From Glandiceps talaboti (taxonomy: Eukaryota > Hemichordata > Enteropneusta > Spengelidae): a stretch of DNA of 64,000 nt. Where the stretch lies: NCBI RefSeq assembly GCF_964340395.1, contig NC_135566.1:20693297-20757296 (forward strand), given 5' to 3'. Shown here in pieces: positions 1-13,892 of this stretch; position 1 is the stretch's first letter, and each line of letters begins with the position of its first letter. Position numbers and translations under genes: made by a program. Under the pieces are notes generated by a model. That model ran no database searches, was not told where the DNA came from, and worked only from the letters and a program-made list of their open reading frames with translations.

Positions 1-2351
1 CTAAGTGACAGCTGAAAGTTCTGTTGGTCTAGACATGTTATACATCTCCTAAGTGACAGCTGAAAGTTCTGTTGGTCTAGACATGTTATACATCTCCTAA
101 GTGACAGCTGTAAGCTCTGCTGGTCTAGACATGTTATACATCTCCTAAGTGACAGCTGAAAGTTCTGTTGGTCTAGACATGTTATACATCTCCTAAGTGA
201 CAGCTGAAAGTTCTGCTGGTCTAGACATGTTATACATCTCCTAAGTGACAGCTGAAAGTTCTGCTGGTCTAGACATGTTATACATCTCCTAAGTGACAGC
301 TGAAAGCTCTGTTGGTCTAGACATGTTATACATATCCTAAGTGACAGCTGAAAGTTCTGCTGGTCTAGACATGTTATACATCTCCTAAGTGACAGCTGAA
401 AGCTCTGTTGGTCTAGACATGTTATACATCTCCTAAGTGACAGCTGAAAGTTCTGTTGGTCTAGACATGTTATACATCTCCTAAGTGACAGTTGAAAGCT
501 CTGTTGGTCTAGACATGTTATACATCTCCTAAGTGACAGCTGAAAGTTCTGCTGGTCTAGACATGTTATACATCTCCTAAGTGACAGCTGAAAGCTCTGT
601 TGGTCTAGACATGTTATACATCTCCTAAGTGACAGCTGAAAGTTCTGCTGGTCTAGACATGTTATACATCTCCTAAGTGACAGCTGAAAGCTCTGTTGGT
701 CTAGACATGTTATACATCTCCTAAGTGACAGCTGAAAGTTCTGTTGGTCTAGACATGTTATACATCTCCTAAGTGACAGTTGAAAGCTCTGTTGGTCTAG
801 ACATGTTATACATCTCCTAAGTGACAGCTGAAAGTTCTGCTGGTCTAGACATGTTATACATCTCCTAAGTGACAGCTGAAAGCTCAGTTGGTCTAGACAT
901 GTTATACATCTCCTAGGTGACAGCTGAAAGTTCTGTTGGTCTAGACATGTTATACATCTCCTAAGTGACAGCTGAAAGCTCTGCTGGTCTAGACATGTTA
1001 TACATCTCCTGAGTGACAGCTGAAAGTTCTGTTGGTCTAGACATGTTATACATCTCCTAGGTGACAGCTGAAAGTTCTGTTGGTCTAGACATGTTATACA
1101 TCTCCTAAGTGACAGCTGAAAGCTCTGTTGGTCTAGACATGTTATACATCTCCTAGGTGACAGCTGAAAGCTCTGTTGGTCTAGACATGTTATACATCTC
1201 CTAAGTGACAGCTGAAAGCTCTGTTGGTCTAGACATGTTATACATCTCCTAAGTGACAGCTGAAAGCTCTGCTGGTCTAGACATGTTATACGTCTCCTGA
1301 GTGACAGCTGAAAGTTCTGCTGGTCTAGACATGTTATACATCTCCTAGGTGACAGCTGAAAGTTCTGTTGGTCTAGACATGTTATACATCTCCTAAGTGA
1401 CAGCTGAAAGCTCTGTTGGTCTAGACATGTTATACATCTCCTAAGTGACAGCTGAAAGCTCTGCTGGTCTAGACATGTTATACATCTCCTAAGTGACAGC
1501 TGAAAGCTCTGTTGGTCTAGACATGTTATACATCTCCTGAGTGACAGCTGAAAGTTCTGCTGGTCTAGACATGTTATACATCTCCTAAGTGACAGCTGAA
1601 AGCTCTGTTGGTCTAGACATGTTATACATCTCCTGAGTGACAGCTGAAAGTTCTGCTGGTCTAGACATGTTATACATCTCCTAAGTGACAGCTGAAAGCT
1701 CTGTTGGTCTAGACATGTTAAACATCTCCTAAGTGACAACTGAAAGTTCTGTTGGTCTAGACATGTTATACATCTCCTGAGTGACAGCTGAAAGTTCTGC
1801 TGGTCTAGACATGTTATACATCTCCTAAGTGACAGCTGAAAGCTCTGTTGGTCTAGACATGTTATACATCTCCTAGGTGACAGCTGAAAGTTCTGCTGGT
1901 CTAGACATGTTATACATCTCCTAAGTGACAGCTGAAAGCTCTGTTGGTCTAGACATGTTAAACATCTCCTAAATGACAACTGAAAGTTCTGTTGCTCTAG
2001 ACATGTTATACATCTCCTAGGTGACAGCTGAAAGTTCTGTTGGTCTAGACATGTTATACATATCCTAAGTGACAGCTGAAAGTTCTGTTGGTCTAGACAT
2101 GTTATACATCTCCTAAGTGACAGCTGAAAGCTCTGTTAGTCAAGACATGTTATACATCTCCTAAGTGACAGCTGAAAGTTCTGTTGGTCTAGACATGTTA
2201 TACATCTCCTAAGTGACAGCTGAAAGTTCTGCTGGTCTAGACATGTTATACATCTCCTAAGTGACAGCTGAAAGTTCTGTTGGTCTAGACATGTTAAACA
2301 TCTCCTAAGTGACAGCTGAAAGTTCTGTTGGTCTAGACATGTTATACATCT
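1..2351. repeat. Minisatellite, 48 bp unit, about 49 copies
   Basis: The unit begins CTAAGTGACAGCTGAAAG and ends CATGTTATACATCTC. It runs from the first base to 2351 with no insertion or deletion: unit starts fall exactly every 48 bp, the last at 2305. Variation is confined to a few positions (aaagTt/Ct, ctgTtgg/Ctgg, ctAag/ctGag/ctaGg). The left end is outside the window. It lies upstream of or in an intron of the host gene. Confidence 0.97.
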
Positions 2352-3273
2352 CTGGATTACAGTACATCAGGAATACCCATGACTTGTAATTACATGTAAT
2401 AGATTTAAAGCTATATCTACCAAAGACAGCTGCAATACATTTTGAAACATTGCTATTGACAAATATATAATTAATAATAAGTGTCGTATAGATTGGTGAA
2501 TGGGTTCAATTCATGTAAACCAATGTGTGAAGGTAAATAATGAACAATTTATCCTGCCCATGCACACTATAGATAACATGAACCTTGTTGTCAATGCCAA
2601 CATAACGTTAACTTGTGAAAAGAGTGTCATTCCTTCTGATGTTATGAAATTACAGTACTGTTGGTTTTTTTTGTTTTCAACAAAACATTTGTTGTTGTAA
2701 ACTATGGTGTTATGAGGAAAGGTTACAATTATTTCCTTCAATTTACCTTGTTTTGAATGCATTGGCATAGACAAGCAACCAGTATTGAAAGGGAAACAGT
2801 TTTATAACTACTGTCTACAGAAAGTGGTTGGTCAGATAAATTTTGATTTGTGACCAGTTATCAGTGAAAATAGTCACAAACGAAAAATAATATTTTACTT
2901 CTTGATACTTATCATTCAAACCTTTGTGAATCAAATGTATCATTTCTTGTATATTGTAATCACATCAGTTGAAGGCAGACTTACAATTTGATAACTTATA
3001 TTTTGCAGAGCAATATCCCACCTTTATATTGCTAACTATCCATTTTGCAAACTCAGATTCATATATCACATATGCTTCACAATTGTGCAAATCAAACAAA
3101 TTCATAATCATAATCATCTGTAAAACCAAATTTGCTTCTTTTTTTTGATGGAAATCAAATCTGATACAGTGTGAGTCACATGATTAATTATTTTCATTGA
3201 AAGAAAGGAAGCTGACAGTTTTGTCAGAGCCTTCCATGGACATAGTTAATTGTAGTTTGTTGATTTTGTTTAG
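2352..3273. other. Unique sequence between minisatellite and exon 1
   Basis: A+T-rich non-coding sequence ending in the acceptor of exon 1. It contains short ORFs only and no recognised element. It is presumably intronic, because exon 1 starts with an incomplete codon. Confidence 0.5.
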
Positions 3274-3386
3274 TTCCAGAAAGAGAGCTTAGAGTGAATG
3301 AACAACCGCTAAAAATACAGAAGAGTTGGCCAGACCTTTCATCTTATCGTTTTGAACTGCGACAAAGACAAGGTGGATCTATAAAG
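3274..3386 (+). CDS. Host gene exon 1 (first visible): end of an RA-like domain
   Basis: Acceptor TTTGTTTAG and donor AAG|GTATGT. The exon has 113 bp: 2 bases completing a codon begun upstream, then 37 codons ending in phase 0. The peptide contains ERELRVNEQPLKIQKSWPDL, followed by YRFELRQRQ. This pattern (basic-acidic start, EQPL, then aromatic-R-F-x-L-R) resembles the C-terminal strand of afadin-type RA domains. The rest of that domain must lie in exons left of the window. Confidence 0.8.
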
Positions 3387-3927
3387 GTATGTATGTAATG
3401 TCAAACTAATGTTATGATTTGTTTACAAATGTATTTGAACTTGAAGTACATTAGCCTTAGCTCTGTTGATGTTGTAAGCGGCGATGCTTTGCTATCTCAG
3501 GGAGATTGGTTTTAACCCCAGAAATGGACAAGGGTTCTCAGGGGGCTGCTGCATTTAGATTCTATCCGTCCATTTCCATTTCATTAACTAAAGTTTGACC
3601 TTGATTATAAAACTTAACCACTACTCTATGACAGTGTCCCACCAAGATAATTTATAACAACCAGATGTAATGCAACTGGTCACAGTGGTGCAAGACAGTT
3701 GTGTGACTCATTGCTTTGCTGATTGACAGGTAGTCAGTGATAACACACTCAAGAAGTAGGGTTCAGCCACCTTGAAATGTATGGTTTCACATTGATATTA
3801 TAGACAATGTCAGTGGAAAGTGCTATAAACACATACAGGTATATGTGTTGTCTGTATCTGAAAGAAGTTGATCAGTACTTGGCTCATATTTTGTTTCTAA
3901 TTCCCATCTATTTTAAATTATCTGCAG

Positions 3928-4087
3928 ATTATGGATCGTATTACTGGTCACAAAGCAAATGGTAAAACTGTGACTGTATCTCCATCAACTCCTTGTTATC
4001 AAGTTCTAGAGCTTGTACTCAAGAAGTTTGATATGAAAAATGTAGACACTTCTCTGTTCTGTCTGTTGGAACTTGATAGTAATGGAG
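3928..4087 (+). CDS. Host gene exon 2: RA-like domain, first part
   Basis: Acceptor ATCTGCAG and donor GGAG|GTAAGA. The exon has 160 bp and runs phase 0 to 1. It encodes IMDRITGHKANGKTVTVSPS and continues through YQVLELVLKKFDM to FCLLELD. The beta hairpin, TVTVSPSTP turn, helix with KKFDM and following strand are typical of a ubiquitin-like RA fold. Basic residues in the first two strands would face the GTPase in that family. Confidence 0.85.
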
Positions 4088-4606
4088 GTAAGAAGCCCTG
4101 AGAGGTATTTACATTTACCAAAAACTAGCTAGTACCTGAGTAAGTGTGTTTATGATAGGTCTCAGTGTTTCAACATAGCTAATCAACCAGGTCTAGCTAA
4201 CTTGGGCACTTTTGACAATTTTTCTCCATTGCTCTTTTTGGGGCATAATTGCTGGCAGGTTGCATCAGTTTATACCAGAGTCTGATTCCAAAGTATCAAC
4301 AAAGGTAGCAGGATAACTCTCCACAATTGTTACACATTATACTGATGTTTTACTTTAGAACCCTGTATAGTGACTGGGGCAAAAGAACACTAGATGACAT
4401 GTTGTGAGTAATAGCCATCTAGAAGTATCATGAAATGACTGCTTGACATGATTTCACTCTGGTCATAGATATGAATCATTACCATAGTTTGTTTGTTTGT
4501 TGAGTCTTGTCTGGACAGCCTATTCAAGACTTCAAATGACTGCTGAAATTACTATCATCCGTTGCCATAGATAATGACCTATTCTCACTTATTCTGTCTG
4601 TTGAAG

Positions 4607-4794
4607 ATTTAAGACTTGTACAAGACATGGAGATTCCTGCCCAGCTCAACTCAGATAGATTCATCTTATGTGACAAAGCCAACATGGAGAATCAAATGGC
4701 TATAACTGAAGACAGAGAGAATAATGACATTGATGTCCTACGCAGACACTCATCTTCTAATTCACAGAACTCAAAGTTGTCATCATCGTCTAAG
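4607..4794 (+). CDS. Host gene exon 3: end of RA-like domain and Ser/Asn-rich linker
   Basis: Acceptor GTTGAAG, donor TAAG|GTAAGA, 188 bp, phase 1 to 0. The start DLRLVQDMEIPAQLNSDRFI matches the closing strands of an RA domain. The remainder (EDRENNDIDVLRRHSSSNSQ, then SKLSSSSK) is low-complexity, polar and probably disordered. Confidence 0.82.
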
Positions 4795-5494
4795 GTAAGA
4801 CCTGGGAAGGATATTTGACACCTTGTTTCCTATCTGATACCCTGATATGCATATGGATGTATTGGCAGATCTGGGTGCTTTCATTGTGCTTGTTCTCTAG
4901 TTTGTATTTTTATTAGCTAAGGGTGATTTTTTTATCGGCTGGTCAGACAGAATTACAGTACAACTCCTCTTGAATGTTTCCATGCTCTGCTATAATAGTG
5001 CTAGATGGCATGTGCTTGAAAGTCATGCATGTTGTCAGGAAGGAGGATTATGACAGAATTTATGTTTTGTGGTACGATGGGTTGTGTCTATATATTCTGT
5101 ACGTTGTGGTCCAGCTATGATAATAATCTTTATTGATGAGCAGTGACCTAGTGCCCTAGTGTTTGACGATGATTTCAACCATTGCTGCCTGGTCTGTTTC
5201 ATTCATTCTCTACATCATGACTGAATTCTAAGGGAGAACTCGTCCCAGAAACTGATTTTATAGAAATAAATCACAGAGGAACTAAATCCATGTATTTTCA
5301 TATAGGAGTGGGTAGTATAAAGTGTCTGTTATTGAATCTCATATCTGTTTCTGCATGTTGTGGCCCACAGCATGTGGTTTTCTATCTTGTCACCTAAAGC
5401 ATGTTTTCACAGATATAGGTTTGGTGTAACACTAGAATTGTAAATGTTAGTGCATAATATCATTGTTCTAAATGTTAATGCACGTTATATGCAG

Positions 5495-5572
5495 GGAAGT
5501 ATAAACTCAGTGGGTTCTACACCAGAATCTCTCAAACCCAAGCTAGATAAGTTGAACCAAGTGGAGGCTGAG
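5495..5572 (+). CDS. Host gene exon 4: linker into coiled coil
   Basis: Acceptor TATATGCAG, donor GAG|GTAAGG, 78 bp, 26 codons, phase 0 to 0. The peptide ends KPKLDKLNQVEAE, the start of heptad-like spacing. The 60 bp before the acceptor contain an imperfect direct repeat of about 30 bp (the word taaatgtta at 5441 and 5470). Confidence 0.75.
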
Positions 5573-5914
5573 GTAAGGAGGACCAAAAACAAAATGAAGT
5601 TAACAATTCAACCCCTCATCCAAATTCCCATCCAACAAAACTAACTGTATACCGCATAATGTGTCTGTTTGTATGGGTATTTTTTTTATGCATGTCTGTT
5701 TCATATATGTTACATATATTATGTATATGTCTGGTTCTATGGGTGTTTTTATACATGTGTGTTTTCTATAATATATTTTACCTGTGTATGTCTGGTTCCA
5801 TGAATATTCTATCAATATTTGGATGTTTTTTGGGGGTATTTGTATTATTTCTACTAAATACTTAGCCTAACTTAATTTTGGTCTTTGGATTGCCAATGAT
5901 GTGTCAATAACTCC
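5573..5914. other. Intron 4, left end
   Basis: TG/TA-rich low-complexity sequence (repeated gtctgttt, tatatgt). The ORF-like reads on both strands are composition artefacts. Nothing else is seen before the 20 bp array. Confidence 0.4.
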
Positions 5915-8900
5915 TGGAATGCCATACTAGTGTGTACAATGCCATACTAGAGTGTACATTGCCATACTAGTGTGTACAATGCCATACTAGAGTGTACATT
6001 GCCATACTAGTATATACAATGCTATACTAGAGTGTACATTGCCATACTAGAGTGTACATTGCCATACTAGTGTGTACAATGCCATACTAGAGTGTACATT
6101 GCCATACTAGTATATACAATGCTATACTAGAGTGTACATTGCCATACTAGAGTGTACATTGCCATACTAGAGTGTACAATGCCATACTAGAGTGTAGATT
6201 GCCATACTAGAGTGTACAATGCCATACTAGTATATACAATGCCATACTAGTGTGTACAATGCCATACTAGAGTGTACAATGCCATACTAGTGTGTACAAT
6301 GCCATACTAGTGTGTACATTGCCATACTAGAGTGTACATTGCCATACTAGTGTATACAATGCTATACTAGTGTGTACATTGCCATACTAGTGTGTACATT
6401 GCCATACTAGAGTGTACATTGCCATACTAGTATATACAATGCTATACTAGAGTGTACATTGCCATACTAGTGTGTACAATGCCATACTAGTGTGTACATT
6501 GTACATTGCCATACTAGAGTGTACATTGCCATACTAGAGTGTACATTGCCATACTAGTATATACAATGCTATACTAGAGTGTACATTGCCATACTAGAGT
6601 GTACATTGCCATACTAGAGTGTACAATGCCATACTAGAGTGTAGATTGCCATACTAGAGTGTACAATGCCATACTAGTATATACAATGCTATACTAGAGT
6701 GTACATTGCCATACTAGTGTGTACAATGCCATACTAGTATATACAATGCCATACTAGTGTGTACAATGCCATACTAGAGTGTACAATGCCATACTAGTGT
6801 GTACAATGCCATACTAGTGTGTACATTGCCATACTAGAGTGTACATTGCCATACTAGTGTATACAATGCTATACTAGTGTGTACATTGCCATACTAGTGT
6901 GTACATTGCCATACTAGAGTGTACATTGCCATACTAGTGTGTACATTGCCATACTAGTGTGTACATTGCCATACTAGTGTGTACAATGCCATACTAGAGT
7001 GTACATTGCCATACTAGTGTGTACATTGCCATACTAGAGTGTACATTGCCATACTAGTGTATACAATGCTATACTAGTGTGTACATTGCCATACTAGTGT
7101 GTACATTGCCATACTAGAGTGTACATTGCCATACTAGTGTGTACATTGCCATACTAGTGTGTACAATGCCATACTAGTGTGTACAATGCCATACTAGAGT
7201 GTACAATGCCATACTAGTGTGTACAATGCCATACGAGTGTGTACAATGCCATACTAGTGTGTACAATGCCATACGAGTGTGTACAATGCCATACTAGTGT
7301 GTACAATGCCATACTAGAGTGTACAATGCCATACTAGTGTGTACAATGCCATACTAGTGTGTACAATGCCATACTAGAGTGTACAATGCCATACTAGTGT
7401 GTACAATGCCATACTAGAGTGTACAATGCCATACTAGTGTGTACAATGCCATACTAGTGTGTACAATGCCATACTAGTGTGTACAATGCCATACTAGTGT
7501 GTACAATGCCATACTAGGGTGTACAATGCCATACTAGAGTGTACAATGCCATACTAGAGTGTACAATGCCATACAAGAGTGTACAATGCCATACTAGTGT
7601 GTACAATGCCATACTAGAGTTTACAATGCCATACTAGAGTGTACAATGCCATACTAGAGTGTACATTGCCATACTAGAGTGTACAATGCCATACTAGTGT
7701 GTACAATGCCATACTAGTGTGTACATTGCCATACTAGAGTGTACATTGCCATACTAGAGTGTACATTGCCATACTAGAGTGTACAATGCCATACTAGTGT
7801 GTACAATGCCATACTAGTGTGTACAATGCTATACTAGAGTGTACATTGCCATACTAGAGTGTACAATGCCATACTAGTGTGTACAATGCCATACTAGTGT
7901 GTACAATGCTATACTAGAGTGTACAATGCCATACTAGTGTGTACATTGCCATACTAGTGTGTACAATGCCACACTAGTGTGTACATTGCCATACTAGTGT
8001 GTACAATGCCATACTAGAGTGTACATTGCCATACTAGAGTGTACAATGCCATACTAGTGTGTACAATGCCATACTAGTGTGTACAATGCTATACTAGAGT
8101 GTACAATGCCATACTAGAGTGTACATTGCCATACTAGAGTGTACAATGCCATACTAGTGTGTACAATGCCATACTAGAGTGTACAATGCCATACTAGAGT
8201 GTACATTGCCATACTAGAGTGTACATTGCCATACTAGAGTGTACAATGCCATACTAGTGTGTACAATGCCATACTAGTGTGTACAATGCTATACTAGAGT
8301 GTACATTGCCATACTAGAGTGTACAATGCCATACTAGTGTGTACAATGCCATACTAGTGTGTACAATGCTATACTAGAGTGTACAATGCCATACTAGTGT
8401 GTACATTGCCATACTAGTGTGTACAATGCCACACTAGTGTGTACATTGCCATACTAGTGTGTACAATGCCATACTAGTGTGTACATTGCCATACTAGTGT
8501 GTACATTGCCATACTAGTGTATACAATGCTATACTAGAGTGTACATTGCCATACTAGAGTGTACAATGCCATACTAGTGTGTACAATGCCATACTAGTGT
8601 GTACAATGCTATACTAGAGTGTACATTGCCATACTAGAGTGTACAATGCCATACTAGTGTGTACAATGCCATACTAGTGTGTACAATGCTATACTAGAGT
8701 GTACAATGCCATACTAGTGTGTACATTGCCATACTAGTGTGTACAATGCCACACTAGTGTGTACATTGCCATACTAGTGTGTACAATGCCATACTAGTGT
8801 GTACATTGCCATACTAGTGTGTACATTGCCATACTAGTGTATACAATGCTATACTAGAGTGTACATTGCCATACTAGAGTGTACATTGCCATACTAGTGT

Positions 8901-11900
8901 GTACATTGCCATACTAGAGTGGACATTGCCATACTAGAGTGTACATTGCCATACTAGAGTGTACATTGCCATACTAGAGTGTACATTGCCATACTAGAGT
9001 GGACATTGCCATACTAGAGTGGACATTGCCATACTAGAGTGTACATTGCCATACTAGTGTATACAATGCTATACTAGAGTGTACATTGCCATACTAGAGT
9101 GTACATTGCCATACTAGAGTGTACATTGCCATACTAGAGTGGACATTGCCATACTAGAGTGTACATTGCCATACTAGTGTATACAATGCTATACTAGAGT
9201 GTACATTGCCATACTAGTGTGTACATTGCCATACTAGTGTGTACATTGCCATACTAGTGTATACAATGCTATACTAGAGTGTACATTGCCATACTAGAGT
9301 GTACAATGCCATACTAGTGTGTACAATGCCATACTAGAGTGTACAATGCCATACTAGTGTGTACAATGCCATACTAGAGTGTACAATGCCATACTAGTGT
9401 GTACAATGCCATACTAGAGTGTACAATGCCATACTAGTGTGTACAATGCCATACTAGAGTGTACATTGCCATACTAGAATGTACAATGCCATACTAGAGT
9501 GTACAATGCCATACTGGTGTGTACAATGCCATACTAGTGTGTACAATGCCATACTAGTGTGTACAATGCCATACTAGAGTGTACATTGCCATACTAGAGT
9601 GTACAATGCCATACTAGAGTGTACAATGCCATACTAGTGTGTACAATGCCATACTAGAGTGTACATTGCCATACTAGAGTGTACATTGCCATACTAGTGT
9701 GTACAATGCCATACTAGAGTGTACATTGCTATACTAGTGTGTACAATGCTATACTAGAGTGTACATTGCCATACTAGTGTGTACAATGCCATACTAGAGT
9801 GTACATTGCCATACTAGAGTGTACATTGCCATACTAGAGTGTACATTGCCATACTAGAGTGTACAATGCCATACTAGAGTGTACAATGCCATACTAGTGT
9901 GTACAATGCTATACTAGAGTGTACATTGCCATACTAGTGTGTACAATGCTATACTAGAGTGTACATTGCCATACTAGTGTGTACAATGCCATACTAGAGT
10001 GTACATTGCCATACTAGTGTATACAATGCTATACTAGAGTGTACATTGCCATACTAGTGTGTACATTGCTATACTAGAGTGTACATTGCCATACTAGAGT
10101 GTACAATGCCATACTAGTGTGTACAATGCCATACTAGTGTGTACAATGCTATACTAGAGTGTACAATGCCATACTAGTGTGTACATTGCCATACTAGTGT
10201 GTACAATGCCACACTAGTGTGTACATTGCCATACTAGTGTGTACAATGCCATACTAGAGTGTACATTGCCATACTAGAGTGTACAATGCCATACTAGTGT
10301 GTACAATGCCATACTAGAGTGTACATTGCCATACTAGAGTGTACAATGCCATACTAGTGTGTACAATGCCATACTAGTGTGTACATTGCCATACTAGAGT
10401 GTACAATGCCATACTAGAGTGTACAATGCCATACTAGAGTGTACATTGCCATACTAGAGTGTACATTGCCATACTAGAGTGTACAATGCCATACTAGTGT
10501 GTACAATGCCATACTAGTGTGTACAATGCTATACTAGAGTGTACATTGCCATACTAGAGTGTACAATGCCATACTAGTGTGTACAATGCCATACTAGTGT
10601 GTACAATGCTATACTAGAGTGTACAATGCCATACTAGTGTGTACATTGCCATACTAGTGTGTACAATGCCACACTAGTGTGTACATTGCCATACTAGTGT
10701 GTACAATGCTATACTAGTGTGTACATTGCCATACTAGTGTGTACAATGCCATACTAGTGTGTACATTGCCATACTAGTGTGTACATTGCCATACTAGTGT
10801 ATACAATGCTATACTAGAGTGTACATTGCCATACTAGAGTGTACATTGCCATACTAGTGTGTACATTGCCATACTAGAGTGGACATTGCCATACTAGAGT
10901 GTACATTGCCATACTAGAGTGTACATTGCCATACTAGAGTGGACATTGCCATACTAGAGTGGACATTGCCATACTAGAGTGGACATTGCCATACTAGAGT
11001 GTACATTGCCATACTAGTGTGTACAATGCCATACTAGTGTGTACAATGCCATACTAGAGTGTACATTGCCATACTAGAGTGTACATTGCCATACTAGTGT
11101 ATACAATGCGATACTAGAGTGTACATTGCCATACTAGTGTGTACATTGCCATACTAGAGTGTACATTGCCATACTAGTGTGTACAATGCCATACTAGAGT
11201 GTACATTGCTATACTAGAGTGTACATTGCCATACTAGTGTGTACAATGCCATACTAGTGTGTACAATGCCATACTAGAGTGTACATTGCCATACTAGAGT
11301 GTACATTGCCATACTAGTGTATACAATGCTATACTAGAGTGTACATTGCCATACTAGTGTGTACATTGCCATACTAGAGTGTACATTGCCATACTAGTGT
11401 TTACAATGCCATACTAGAGTGTACATTGCTATACTAGAGTGCACATTGCCATACTAGAGTGTACATTGCCATACTAGTGTGTACAATGCCATACTAGAGT
11501 GTACATTGCCATACTAGTGTATACAATGCTATACTAGTATACATTGCCATACTAGTGTGTACAATGCCATACTAGTGTGTACAATGCCATACTAGAGTGT
11601 ACATTGCCACACTAGAGTGTACAATGCCATACTAGAGTGTACAATGCCATACTAGTGTGTACATTGCTATACTAGAGTGGACATTGCCATACTAGAGTGT
11701 ACATTGCCATACTAGAGTGTACATTGCCATACTAGAGTGTACATTGCCATACTAGTGTGTACATTGCCATACTAGAGTGTACATTGCCATACTAGTGTGT
11801 ACAATGCCATACTAGAGTGTACATTGCTATACTAGAGTGTACATTGCCATACTAGTGTGTACAATGCCATACTAGTGTGTACAATGCCATACTAGAGTGT

Positions 11901-12395
11901 ACATTGCCATACTAGAGTGTACATTGCCATACTAGTGTATACAATGCTATACTAGAGTGTACATTGCCATACTAGTGTGTACATTGCCATACTAGAGTGT
12001 ACATTGCCATACTAGTGTGTACAATGCCATACTAGAGTGTACATTGCTATACTAGAGTGCACATTGCCATACTAGAGTGTACATTGCCATACTAGTGTGT
12101 ACAATGCCATACTAGAGTGTACATTGCCATACTAGTGTATACAATGCTATACTAGTATACATTGCCATACTAGTGTGTACAATGCCATACTAGTGTGTAC
12201 AATGCCATACTAGAGTGTACATTGCCATACTAGAGTGTACAATGCCATACTAGAGTGTACAATGCCATACTAGTGTGTACATTGCTATACTAGAGTGGAC
12301 ATTGCCATACTAGAGTGTACATTGCCATACTAGAGTGTACATTGCCATACTAGAGTGTACATTGCCATACTAGAGTGTACATTGCCATACTAGAG
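5915..12395. repeat. Large minisatellite, 20 bp unit, about 320 copies
   Basis: The unit is GTACATTGCCATACTAGAGT with frequent variants (acaat/acatt, gtgt/gagt/gtat, gcTata). It fills most of intron 4 over 6.5 kb. Register is kept except for a few slips, such as an extra word near 6500 and a shortened unit near 11535 and 12153. Longer blocks are themselves duplicated (see findings). Each unit has CTAG and often GTAC palindromes. Confidence 0.97.
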
Positions 12396-13243
12396 TTACT
12401 AGTTTACTTTGCCAAGGTAATGTAAGCCGCAGGGAATGCAGTCTTTGCGTAGATGGTATTACATGACAATGTGTAAATGAGTAATTTGTCTCAATTGACT
12501 ACCGTATGATTGTTCAACTCACAGAATAACACTGGTGTGTTTGCTTGTTGCAATCAGGAATAAGATGATAGTGTTCATACAAAGACATACTACATTGTAC
12601 TACATGTATGTACTTTTGACATGACTAACTTCCACAGATATTAACAAACTTGTGTACATTTGTACAGCAGAGGCACTCACTGTTGTCTTTACCTAATTTG
12701 TCTTTGCATGAAGTGTCTTTATTTCAAGCAAATACATCAGTGTTTTTTCACCATTTGTACTTCCTTGGTGTGTATAACTTTATATACATGTACTCATTCA
12801 GTCCTTGGCTTCCAACTAGAGATGACAAAAGTAGACATTGTCCTTTTGAAAACATCCTAAGGTGAACTAAGACTGTAATGTAAAATACAATTATTGATTC
12901 ATGGTCCTCATGTAAGCAATGTTCCCCAATGATAAACTGATGTTTATGTAGAATGCAACTCAATCAAATGAATATCTGCTGAAGGAAAAATCTCAGTTCA
13001 CTTCTTTTACTTTAGGGATGATCGGACAGTGTCACACAAGCTCAATAAACAAACTTTATTCCTTTGGCGGGAGGGAGTCTGGCATCAAATTGTGATTACT
13101 GAACTTCATTTTTGTACATCTAACCAAATTTTAAAAATTTTCACGCCTGAATTCAATAATTCTGTATTTACTACTGAGATGTTGATAAGTTGATTAAAAT
13201 TTACTTCTAATGTGATATACAGCTGGGTTTCAGCAGCCTTTTA
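12396..13243. other. Intron 4, unique segment
   Basis: Non-coding, A+T-rich sequence with no element I recognise. The short ORFs here have no coding features. Confidence 0.4.
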
Positions 13244-13340
13244 ATGTGTGTACAATCATCATATCGATTGTAGTGGTGTGTACAGTCATTGTATCGATAG
13301 TAGTGGTGTGTACAATTATTGCATCGATAGTAGTGGTGTG
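13244..13340. repeat. Short tandem array, 30 bp unit, about 3 copies
   Basis: The word GTGTGTACA, then ATCGATAGTAGTG, recurs every 30 bp from 13244. Two copies of GAGGATGTTGCACTTGTGAA follow near 13396-13440. Confidence 0.8.
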
Positions 13341-13693
13341 ACTGCTACAATTGTCATCATTGATTACATCATGTATAAATGTCGATGTTGCACTTGTGAA
13401 TGTTAGGGGAGAGGATGTTGCACTTGTGAATGTTAGGGGAGAGGAGGATGTTGCCCATAATGAATGAAGTTCACTTATATAGCTTGTGCGACATTGTGCA
13501 ATCATTCCTTTGTTTTTTTTTGTCTGTTGCATCCTATTTTGTATATTTGCCCTGTCTTCTAACTTTATCCAAACCTTGTACAAAGATGAGTCTTCTCAGT
13601 CTTCTCATAGATATCCAGCATTTTTCAGAATTCCTTTGTTTTCTCACTGTTCATGAATCTTTGAAAAGAATGTTTTATTCACATTACACACTT

Positions 13694-13779
13694 TGTCTCA
13701 TATTCCTCACAGTTTACCTGTTTCAGATGGCATCCATGTCTCATATTCCTCACTGTTTTCCTATTTCAGATGGCATCCA
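13694..13779 (+). repeat. 43 bp tandem duplication across the exon 5 acceptor
   Basis: Two adjacent copies, starting at about 13694 and 13737, each run from TGTCTCATATTCCTCAC through a pyrimidine tract and TTTCAG to ATGGCATCCA. They differ at a few bases. The second copy supplies the exon 5 acceptor. Confidence 0.9.
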
Positions 13780-13892
13780 TACAATTAGAACTGTCTCAGA
13801 ACACTTCGAACACAAGTGAAAGTAACAGCAAACCATGGGTCAATAAATACAGGGATTTAGAAAGAGAAGAATTACAAGAAAAGTTGGCTGAG
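13770..13892 (+). CDS. Host gene exon 5: coiled coil
   Basis: Acceptor CCTATTTCAG, donor GAG|GTAAAC, 123 bp, 41 codons, phase 0 to 0. The end KYRDLEREELQEKLAE has clear heptad hydrophobics. A 43 bp tandem duplication places a second acceptor and the first 13 exon bases at 13721-13739. Using that upstream acceptor adds 43 bp and shifts the frame, so 13770 is chosen as the start. Confidence 0.82.

Noticed and set aside
1-2351. Array of p53 response elements
   Set aside because: Each unit has only a 9/10 half-site match without a partner half site, which is weak evidence for binding.
5915-12395. CRISPR array
   Set aside because: Repeats are directly adjacent with no unique spacers, in an animal intron. 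This applies to all the other arrays too.
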